Positions 40,760 to 47,421 of a stretch of 64,000 nt of DNA are shown here, piece after piece. Each line of letters opens with the position of its first letter. Position 1 is the stretch's first letter. The notes under the pieces are model-generated. The model searched no databases. It was not told where the DNA came from and saw only the letters and a program-made list of their open reading frames with translations. Source of the DNA: Shewanella litoralis (GTDB lineage Bacteria > Pseudomonadota > Gammaproteobacteria > Enterobacterales > Shewanellaceae); assembly GCF_009828585.1 (NCBI RefSeq), contig NZ_WSRZ01000002.1, forward strand, positions 310,001 to 374,000, in the 5' to 3' direction. The translations under genes were made by a program, and so were the position numbers.

Positions 40760-40835
40760 AAAATCCCTCGCGCTCTGGTTGAAAATCAGGCGTGCCATTC
40801 TTTCGATAAAGAGCAGTCCAGCCTCGGGTACCATT
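40760..40835 (+). pseudogene. Relic of tRNA-Leu 3' half
   Basis: AAAATCCCTCGC, GGCGTGCC, AGTCC and the terminal GCCTCGGGTACCATT of tRNA-Leu appear in the right order with scrambled spacers. The last 15 nt repeat exactly the 3' end of the intact gene (40641-40655) at 40821-40835. It lacks the acceptor 5' strand and D arm. Confidence 0.7.
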
Positions 40836-40870
40836 CTTTACAGTAAGAAATTACATACGTTAAGTATGGT

Positions 40871-40889
40871 GTGGCCAAAAGATGGCCAC
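40871..40889. repeat. REP-like hairpin upstream of the RAYT gene
   Basis: GTGGCCA/TGGCCAC with an AAAGA loop, 71 bp before the transposase gene. The right arm continues as GATGGCCACCC, similar to the inverse of the GGGTGGCATC repeats found downstream of the gene. Confidence 0.5.
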
Positions 40890-40960
40890 CCAGCCTAAGT
40901 GGATAAATATTGAACAACCAACTAGGCTTAGTTACCTTTAACTCAGACAGGTAATCTAAG

Positions 40961-41938
40961 ATGGCTAGACCAAGACAAACTATCGTTAGCCTTGAAGATA
41001 CACCTTACTATCACTGCTGTTCTCGTGTGGTGCGCAAGGCATTTTTATGTGGAATTGATAACTCTACAGGAGAGAATTTTGAGCATCGGCGAGAGTGGGT
41101 CGATTCACGCATTCTTGAGTTGGCTACCATCTTTGCCATTGATATCTGTGCGTATGCCGTGATGAGTAATCATTTGCATGTGCTGATAAAGGTTGATGCT
41201 GATAAGGCAAAACAGTGGTCAGATAAAGAAGTGCTCATTCAATGGCACAAGGGCTTTAAAGGTACGTTACTCACACAAAAATACCTAAAAGAAGAAGACC
41301 TTAACTCATTTGAACTTCAAACGGTTAATGAATGCATTACTGAATACCGTAGGCGCTTAATTGATATCAGTTGGTTTATGCGTTCACTCAGTGAACCCAT
41401 CGCCAGAATGGCCAACAAAGAAGATAAATGTACCGGAAGATTCTGGGAAGGCAGGTTTAAATCTCAAGCACTGCTTGATGAAGCAGCAGTACTCGCCTGT
41501 ATGGCTTATGTCGATTTAAACCCTGTCAGAGCCAATATGGCTGCAACTCCTGAAGCCTCAGATTACACCAGTATTCAGCGCCGTATCAATTCAGCAATGA
41601 AAGGTGAGCAACCAGCTGAGCTATTACCGTTTGTGGGTAATGAGCGACTCAATATGCCTAATGGGCTCATGTTCAGCGTGAAAGACTACATAGTATTGGT
41701 TGAAGATACCGGTCGGATTATTCGAGAAGATAAGCGCGGCGCCATTAGCTCAAGCAGCCAGGATATACTGAATAAATTAAACATCCCTGCAGAGAATTGG
41801 CTTAAAATCACCACAGAGTTTGGTGCATTATTTAAAGGCGCTGTCGGCGCATTACCTGCGTTAACCGAATACTGTGAGCATTTAGACCGAAAACGACGAC
41901 AAGGCGCTGCAAATTGTCAGCGCTGGCTGTGCGCTTAA
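40961..41938 (+). CDS. REP-associated tyrosine transposase (RAYT, Y1_Tnp family)
   Basis: A 325-aa single-strand DNA transposase-like protein of the IS200/IS605 HUH class. The metal-binding pair is in MSNHLHVLIKV (His-Leu-His) and the presumed catalytic Tyr in AYVDLNPVRAN near residue 190, with the family segment GRFWEGRFKSQ just before. RAYTs usually occur as single copies near REP hairpins rather than as complete insertion sequences; here a GTGGCCA hairpin lies upstream and ATGGGTGGCATC repeats downstream. The ribosome site is poor (ACAGGTAATCTAAG). A relic of the same 5' coding end occurs at 43173. It has its own terminator. Confidence 0.88.
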   Translation: MARPRQTIVSLEDTPYYHCCSRVVRKAFLCGIDNSTGENFEHRREWVDSRILELATIFAIDICAYAVMSNHLHVLIKVDADKAKQWSDKEVLIQWHKGFKGTLLTQKYLKEEDLNSFELQTVNECITEYRRRLIDISWFMRSLSEPIARMANKEDKCTGRFWEGRFKSQALLDEAAVLACMAYVDLNPVRANMAATPEASDYTSIQRRINSAMKGEQPAELLPFVGNERLNMPNGLMFSVKDYIVLVEDTGRIIREDKRGAISSSSQDILNKLNIPAENWLKITTEFGALFKGAVGALPALTEYCEHLDRKRRQGAANCQRWLCA

Positions 41939-41973
41939 GTCATAATCCCCAATCAAATTACAATTCTTCTAAC

Positions 41974-41996
41974 ACTTGATAGCTATCAAGTTTTTC
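41974..41996 (+). terminator. Intrinsic terminator of the RAYT gene
   Basis: Perfect 9-bp stem ACTTGATAG/CTATCAAGT without loop bases beyond the turn, followed by TTTTT. Confidence 0.7.
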
Positions 41997-42140
41997 TGCT
42001 GTGCCTAATTTCTTAGGTGACCATAAACCACTCATTTAACGATAATATTTTAGCCATATCGATAAAAATGATGCGTTGATGCATCGACTGTAACCCTCGC
42101 CAAAGCCATGAAAACGAGTTATGTTGTTTGTTCAAGAAAA

Positions 42141-42417
42141 ATGGGTGGCATCGTTTTTTTTGGCGCTGGTCAAAAAGTGTAATCAGCCCCTGAGAAATGG
42201 GTGGCATCGTTTTTTTCGTTTTTTGGTGTTAGAGCTATATTTTACGTAGTGTACGGAAATTTCTTTTCGATTGAATTCACGGAAGATATGTCGAATTACA
42301 CTCAAGCTGAAGGTATGAAATTTACTTGATTTTACCTTATGCTTCCTGAACATATCGGGCGACAGTAATTATGGGTGGCATCATTTTTGGGAGCGTCCAT
42401 ATATGGCATCATTTTTG
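42141..42417 (+). repeat. Four degenerate ATGGGTGGCATC(G/A)TTTTT direct repeats
   Basis: Copies begin at 42141, 42197 and 42371; a shortened one (TATGGCATCATTTTTG) begins at 42402. Spacing is irregular. Each ends in a T run. The region has no credible gene; a 64-codon minus-strand frame here (42013-42207) consists partly of these repeats. They lie within 500 bp of the RAYT gene and resemble the inverse of its upstream hairpin arm, so they may be REP-type sequences handled by it (inference). Confidence 0.6.
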
Positions 42418-42522
42418 TTTACTAGCTCGCCTCTGTCCAGGAATGAGCTAGAGAAGCTTTAATCTAGTGGACGTTTTTTAATTGGACACTACAGTAAATA
42501 TGATTAGTGGAGCAACATCATA

Positions 42523-43145
42523 ATGAAAAATTTAATACTTTTTTTATTCTTTTTTCCATTATTTTTAAATGCCGCTGAAGCTTATAGTAGCAGCTCTTTT
42601 ATTGAGCAAATGAAAGGTTTATGCCTAAATTCTGAAGCGACTCACTGCTCTAGTGAATTGTATAGTATAGTATAGGGAAAGAGCATGAAAATGCTGTCGT
42701 TTACATCAAACAGCCGGAATTCATTTTTGATAAATATTGTGTGGAATTGGAAAATAAACATGAGCTAACATCTAGAGTGTATACCTTAAATTCATATATA
42801 TATGTTGGCAGGTCTATCAATGGAACTTGTACAGAATATATTCGTTATACACAAGAACATGATGGGAAGTCTTTGTATATTGATGCTAATGCTTTAGATT
42901 TTATTTTTTCGATAAAAGATGTATTTCAGAAAAATAAACTCAGGAGTAAATGCCTTAATAAGTCTGATGATTTTTATAAAAATATCAATATTTATGGTGT
43001 GAATATATATCCAAGTATTGTCGATGGTAAGCTAAAATATGAAATAAGCATAACTCAAACAGGCGATGATGTTTTGTTCACTATATACTTTGATTCAACA
43101 ACTCATGCGGAAGAATGCGAAAGAGAAAGAGGCCGAAAGCCATAG
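42523..43145 (+). pseudogene. Orphan secreted-protein gene out of frame by one TATAG unit
   Basis: The ATG at 42523 begins a signal peptide (MKNLILFLFFFPLFLNAAEA). The frame stops at TAG 42673-42675, inside three tandem TATAG units (42661-42675). Deleting one 5-bp unit joins it to the long frame ending at 43145 and gives one protein of 205 aa with LYSIGKEHENAV across the junction. The mature part has six to seven Cys, no recognised domain, and is AT-rich compared with neighbours. As written it is off. This could be a reversible slippage switch or simple decay. A GGAG lies 11 nt before the ATG, somewhat far. Function unknown. Confidence 0.7.
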
Positions 43146-43518
43146 CATTCCAAAGTTAATAAATCATCGGACATGGCCAGACAAAGGACAAACTATCGTT
43201 AGCTCAGAAAATACTTCTCCCTAATACAACTGTTCTTTTATACAGAGTGAGCAGTAATTTGTGGGGTTAGAATTTATATGGGCAACGTTATAAAAAATAA
43301 ATTCTAGCCACTTTTGTCCATAAACGGGTTATGGAGCTTAACTCGGTTATGTCCAATAACAAGCTAGCCTTAGCCTCAAAATGCCAACATTCAACTCCAA
43401 ACTTGAGATTGTTGAAGGTTTTTTATCAAAGAATACGTGAGCCTGTAAATAATAAGGCAACCAAGTGGTTGCCTTATTTGTGTTTGTTGATGGTGTTGTC
43501 ATGCCTGGTTATAACGGC
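43146..43518. other. Intergenic region between RAYT islet and RIO kinase gene
   Basis: Besides the RAYT relic, it holds a 13-bp hairpin AATAAGGCAACCA/TGGTTGCCTTATT (43451-43478), 40 bp after the end of the minus-strand kinase gene, probably its terminator or 3' stabiliser although the T tract is weak. A 63-codon plus-strand frame here is not credible. Confidence 0.5.
43173..43240 (+). pseudogene. Relic of the 5' end of a RAYT gene
   Basis: Starting at ATG 43173, about 65 bp resemble the first codons of the RAYT at 40961: ATGGC.AGAC, GACAAACTATCGTTAGC, GA.AATAC and ACTGTTCT are shared in order, with small indels. It then dissolves into unrelated sequence and frames are broken. The secreted-protein gene is thus bracketed by an intact RAYT and a RAYT relic in the same direction. 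Confidence 0.7.
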
Positions 43519-44385
43519 TTAATCATCATAATGATCATTATCTATCGCCTGTTGGCGCTCGCGTTTAAATTGTGCGTCTTCATAAGCAGCGTTGATTTCT
43601 TCAAGTACCGAGTCAATATCGGCAGCATTGGTGTCGTCTTCAAACAAGCCTGTAAGTGCGGTATCTGGCTCGAGTTCGCCTTGTTCGTAAAGGGCCCACA
43701 TTTCTTTAGCGTATTTTGTTTGCAACAGTTCTGGGGCAAATTGGCCGTAATATTCGGTCATGTTATTCACATCACGATATAACATGGCTCTGGCATTGTT
43801 GTTAGCCGATGCATCGACAGCTTGTGGAAGGTCGATGATCACTGGGCCATGACTATCAACTAATACATTAAATTCAGATAAGTCACCGTGCACAATACCG
43901 GCACATAACATACGAACGATATAACCCATCATCGTGTGATGTTGCGACATGGCTTGCGCATGGGTTAAGTTCACGTCGTTTAAACGTGGAGCCACATCGC
44001 CATTGGCGTCGGTAATCAACTCCATCAATAATACGCCGTCAAAACAACCGTAAGGCACAGGAACGCGAATTTTTGCTGCTGCGCATTGATACAATGCATC
44101 AACCTCGGCATTTTGCCAGGCTTTCTCTTGTTCTTCGCGGCCGTATTTCGAGCCTTTTTCCATCGCACGACCACGACGGCTATTTTTCGTTTTGCGTCCT
44201 TCTTGATACTGCGCAGCTTTTTTAAAGCTGCGCTTGGTCGCTTCTTTATAGACTTTGGCGCAGCGAATAGCATCACCACACCGGATCATATAGACAGTGG
44301 CTTCTTTGCCACTCATCAGTTGGCTTATCACTTCATCAACGAGACCGTCGTCAACTAGTGGCTGTAATCGTATTGGGGTTTTCAT
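43519..44385 (-). CDS. RIO-type serine/threonine protein kinase
   Basis: A 288-aa cytoplasmic atypical kinase resembling archaeal/eukaryotic RIO1 and bacterial relatives. The nucleotide-binding part shows ISQLMSGKEATVYMIRCGD and the Lys in IRCAKVYKEATKRSFK. The catalytic loop is GIVHGDLSEFNVLV and the metal-binding loop is VIIDLPQAVD. These match RIO kinases, which have a short loop and no activation segment. The C-terminal tail is acidic (IDSVLEEINAAYEDA, ending DNDHYDD). The bacterial role is not established. Single gene, own promoter to the right. Confidence 0.88.
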   Translation of the reverse strand: MKTPIRLQPLVDDGLVDEVISQLMSGKEATVYMIRCGDAIRCAKVYKEATKRSFKKAAQYQEGRKTKNSRRGRAMEKGSKYGREEQEKAWQNAEVDALYQCAAAKIRVPVPYGCFDGVLLMELITDANGDVAPRLNDVNLTHAQAMSQHHTMMGYIVRMLCAGIVHGDLSEFNVLVDSHGPVIIDLPQAVDASANNNARAMLYRDVNNMTEYYGQFAPELLQTKYAKEMWALYEQGELEPDTALTGLFEDDTNAADIDSVLEEINAAYEDAQFKRERQQAIDNDHYDD

Positions 44386-44608
44386 AGCGCCCGTTATACC
44401 TTAGTTGCGACTATGATGATATATCTTGGCAGACTATTTTTATTTTGTTTTGACATCAGGTATTTTTTTGTACAGTTTATGTCATCAAAATAGTTTTTTT
44501 CCATATTTTGCTATCGCTTTACCTGCATTGATAAGCGGATCAATGTAGATGCAATCATTAACGACACATAACTACATCTCTTACTGAGATGTGAAAATAG
44601 GAATACCT

Positions 44609-45348
44609 ATGAATGTTTATACCCGCACGTTAACCCATTGTTTACTCTTTTCAACGATGTTATCTGCTCCGTTAATGGCCCAGACTGAGATTAATCCAAT
44701 ATACGATCAAGCGCGGGCAGAAAAAGTAGGGGCGGATGAATATGGCATGAAACGTTATGTGATGGCGTTTTTAAGTCGAGGACCTAACCGAGAACGTCCC
44801 AAAGCAGAAGCTGATGAACTGCAACGGTTACACATGGCCAATATTGGACGTTTAGCCGAAGAGGGTAATACCATTGCGCATTAATAAGTGACCACTCAGA
44901 ATGCGTCCAGCGGTTTTTGATTAAGGCGTCGCTATGCAGTAATGGTTGTTCCCTTTCAAATAGCGAGAACGCAGAGCAAAAGCCGCTGGGGCATTCCTTT
45001 CAGGCGAGTTTTAAAAGGGCTTACACTGCGTTGCATGACTTCGAAAGAGAATAATTATTCATTCAGTCATTCGCCTTGTTTAAGCCCTTTTAAATTCTCG
45101 CTGAGAGATCATTTACTAACGCGCAATGGTATGAATTAGTATTGGCGGGGCCTTTTTTAACTGATGGCGAACTCCGTGGTATTTATATTTTCGATGTAGA
45201 AACCATTGAACAGGCTCAACAATTAACTGCTACCGACCCTGCGATTAAAGCAGGCAGTTTGGTAATGGAATTAGTCCCCTGGTATGGCAGTGCTGCGTTA
45301 ATGGAAGTCAATGCGATTCATAACACGCTGGCCAAAACGCTGATGTAA
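44609..45348 (+). pseudogene. Exported YciI-type protein gene interrupted by a 261-bp element
   Basis: ATG at 44609 with AGGAA upstream; a signal peptide (LLFSTMLSAPLMAQ) is followed by YVMAFLSRGPNRER and MANIGRLAEEGN, then the sequence is broken. After the element the frame resumes with ELVLAGPFLTDGELRGIYIF, DVETIEQAQQLTATDPAIKAG and LVMELVPWYGSAAL, the typical YCII domain. Removing 44870-45132 rejoins GGT AAT GAA TTA in frame and gives a complete protein of about 158 aa. The first part alone ends at TAA 44882-44884. YCII domains are small ferredoxin-like folds, mostly of unknown function. Confidence 0.88.
44870..45130. mobile_element. 261-bp MITE-like element (AT-duplicating family, copy 2)
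   Basis: Ends ACCATTGCGC and GCGCAATGGT, with imperfect pairing continuing about 14 bp further inside. It is flanked by AT on both sides; reading-frame restoration of the host gene fixes AT as the target duplication. It shares with the copy at 14472-14731 the size, duplication, ACCATT terminus and the internal TAATGGTTnTTCCCTT 70 bp from the left end. The interior forms long imperfect inverted repeats (AAAAGGGCTT/AAGCCCTTTT). No ORF. Confidence 0.82.
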
Positions 45349-45500
45349 TTGGCATAATAATGAGTCATAAGTTAATCGAATTGATTCTGGTTTAGCATCA
45401 AATAAAACCTAATAACATATGCATTATTGAATGGTCTTTTGGCGTTAACCTCTGAAGCATAACAGGTACAATATACTTTGTTTAGTTGATAGAGAACATT

Positions 45501-45797
45501 ATGGCCAATGTAGTGAACAAAACGATATTCAGTAGTCGCGTATTTTCAATTAATTTAGTGACTTATCAAGAGAATCATCGAGTGATGGCACACGTTGATC
45601 CTGTGCAGCAAGGACGATACTACAAGTTCAATGTGGTGATTAAACAGCCTCAGATTGGGGGAGTGTTTACCTGTGAAAAATACATTATCAATCTGTTTAA
45701 TCGCGTGTATCTGTTTCGCCCTGATCTTTATGAACATAGCGTGACTAAAATTCAGTCCGGTAAACGGGTCTTATTAAGTATTGCTGTGAATATTTGA
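45501..45797 (+). CDS. Small protein of unknown function (98 aa)
   Basis: Begins ANVVNKTIFSSRVF; beta-rich, basic, no signal peptide. A GAGAAC stretch lies 7 nt before the ATG; a TTG five codons upstream is an alternative. The composition resembles core genes. The only neighbour in the same direction is the broken YciI gene; no operon context. Family unknown. Confidence 0.55.
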   Translation: MANVVNKTIFSSRVFSINLVTYQENHRVMAHVDPVQQGRYYKFNVVIKQPQIGGVFTCEKYIINLFNRVYLFRPDLYEHSVTKIQSGKRVLLSIAVNI

Positions 45798-45863
45798 CGC
45801 AAGGCTACAACATCATCATATCAGTGTTGTGGAGGGGAGTTCGCCATTTAGTACTTAAGCTGA

Positions 45864-46232
45864 TTAACCTTCGTGGGCGAGTTTTGTGAGTGCTGGTGCA
45901 GGACTATGATTGGTACTGTATTGACGTTTTGCGACGATTTCAACACCCTGGCAAGACAGCTTTAGGTTGAGGTCAGTTTCTGGCACACAACAGCAGGGGA
46001 GGCATTCATCAGCGTTAAGTTCTGCTAATGGCTGGGTAAGGTAACTGACTTCACCTGAAATCACTGTGGTTTTACAGGCGCCGCAAAAACCATTGCGGCA
46101 CTCTGAAAATACCTTTACCTTTTTCGACTCAAGCGCTTCTAGTAAGCTTGAATGTTTGCCGTCAAACAAAATCACCGGCTGACCTTTCAAGCTTACGATA
46201 GGGGCTTTTTTGAAATACTTCTTATAAGTCAA
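45864..46232 (-). CDS. yfaE: 2Fe-2S ferredoxin YfaE-like, cofactor maintenance of class Ia RNR
   Basis: Plant-type 2Fe-2S ferredoxin with the ligand pattern [10 protein letters not shown] and a further Cys in [12 protein letters not shown]. Beside nrdAB such ferredoxins help to rebuild the diferric-tyrosyl radical in NrdB. At 122 aa it is longer than E. coli YfaE (84 aa), with extra residues at both ends. The start is most likely the TTG at 46232, overlapping the last codons of nrdB, so translation is coupled; no ATG is available. Third gene of the nrdA-nrdB-yfaE operon. Confidence 0.88.
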   Translation of the reverse strand: MTYKKYFKKAPIVSLKGQPVILFDGKHSSLLEALESKKVKVFSECRNGFCGACKTTVISGEVSYLTQPLAELNADECLPCCCVPETDLNLKLSCQGVEIVAKRQYSTNHSPAPALTKLAHEG

Positions 46233-47352
46233 AATCTAAAAACTCATCGCCATCGACAGAAGAATCAATTTGTCCTACAAGGTATGAAGACACTTCAACT
46301 TCTTGCGGGGCCACTTGCACTGCATCGCTTTCTAACCAGTTTTTCATCCATGGCAGTGGGTTTGACAACTCTTCGTATGGCTGTGGTAAATGCACCGACT
46401 TCATACGTTGGTTAGTAATAAACTCAACATACTGACATAAGATTTGTTCGTTTAAGCCGATCATTGAGCCGTCTTTAAACAAGTATTTAGCCCATTCTTT
46501 TTCTTGCTCAGCCGCTTTAACAAACAAGTCGTAGGCTTCTTGCTGGCACTCAATGGCAATTTCGGCCATTTCTGGGTCGTCTTTACCGCCTTGCATTAAG
46601 CTTAGAATGTGCTGCGTGCTGTTAAGATGTAAGGCTTCATCACGCGCGATTAAGCGAATAATTTTGGCGTTACCTTCCATTAAGCGGCGCTCTGCAAAAG
46701 CAAATGAACAGGCAAAGCTCACATAAAATCGAATAGCTTCTAATGCGTTGACTGACATCATGCACAGATACAATGACTTTTTAAGAATACGCAGGTTTAC
46801 GGTAATTTTTTCACCGTTGATCTCATGCGTACCCGAACCGTGCAAGTTATGCACTTGCGTGAGTTTAATGAGGTCATCGTAATAACGAGCAATATCTCCG
46901 GCGCGTTTTAAAATATGATCATTTTCGACGATATCATCAAACACCACGGATGGGTTGTTAACGATATTACGAATAATGTGAGTGTACGAGCGTGAATGAA
47001 TGGTTTCTGAGAACGACCAGGTTTCAATCCATGTCTCTAGCTCAGGCAATGACACTAACGGCAAAAATGCGACGTTAGGCGAGCGACCTTGAATAGAGTC
47101 AAGCAAGGTTTGATATTTAAGATTGGAAATAAAAATGTGTTTTTCGTGTTCAGGTAACCCACCAAAGTCGATTTTGTCACGGCTAACGTCAACTTCTTCT
47201 GGGCGCCAGAAAAACGATAATTGTTTTTCAATCAGCTTTTCGAAGACTTCGTATTTCTGTTGATCGTAGTGAGCCACGTTAACTGATTGGCCAAAAAACA
47301 TCGGTTCTTTGGTGGAATCGTTTGGTGTTTGACAAAATGTTGAGTAAGCCAT
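46222..47352 (-). CDS. nrdB: Ribonucleoside-diphosphate reductase, class Ia beta subunit
   Basis: Provides the tyrosyl radical for deoxyribonucleotide synthesis. Iron ligands are visible in helices with [17 protein letters not shown]-like context (Glu), [13 protein letters not shown] (Glu and His) and [21 protein letters not shown] (Glu, His; radical Tyr in SYTH context). Length 376 aa equals E. coli NrdB. The ATG at 47352 (CAGGAC upstream) is preferred to one eight codons earlier. It is separated from nrdA by 69 bp that hold a terminator-like hairpin. Confidence 0.95.
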   Translation of the reverse strand: MAYSTFCQTPNDSTKEPMFFGQSVNVAHYDQQKYEVFEKLIEKQLSFFWRPEEVDVSRDKIDFGGLPEHEKHIFISNLKYQTLLDSIQGRSPNVAFLPLVSLPELETWIETWSFSETIHSRSYTHIIRNIVNNPSVVFDDIVENDHILKRAGDIARYYDDLIKLTQVHNLHGSGTHEINGEKITVNLRILKKSLYLCMMSVNALEAIRFYVSFACSFAFAERRLMEGNAKIIRLIARDEALHLNSTQHILSLMQGGKDDPEMAEIAIECQQEAYDLFVKAAEQEKEWAKYLFKDGSMIGLNEQILCQYVEFITNQRMKSVHLPQPYEELSNPLPWMKNWLESDAVQVAPQEVEVSSYLVGQIDSSVDGDEFLDFDL

Positions 47353-47376
47353 TATTTGGTGTCCTGAAAAACGCAT

Positions 47377-47402
47377 TTCAAAAAGCGGGGAAGGTCCCCG
47401 CT
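47377..47402 (-). terminator. Intrinsic terminator/attenuator between nrdA and nrdB
   Basis: On the minus strand, AGCGGGGA, loop CCT, TCCCCGCT, then TTTTGA. The GC-rich 8-bp stem with a T tract lies between the nrdA stop (47422) and the nrdB start (47352). It should reduce nrdB/yfaE transcription relative to nrdA, or protect the nrdA 3' end. Confidence 0.7.
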
Positions 47403-47421
47403 CAATAATTCCATTAGATGA

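Noticed and set aside
42013-42207. 64-codon minus-strand frame
   Set aside because: Largely made of the ATGGGTGGCATC repeats; no ribosome site.
42141-42417. Repeats considered as a CRISPR array
   Set aside because: Irregular spacing, direct repeats too degenerate and short, no cas genes.
43331-43782. Plus-strand frames opposite and before the RIO kinase 3' end
   Set aside because: They overlap the kinase or its terminator and have no family features.
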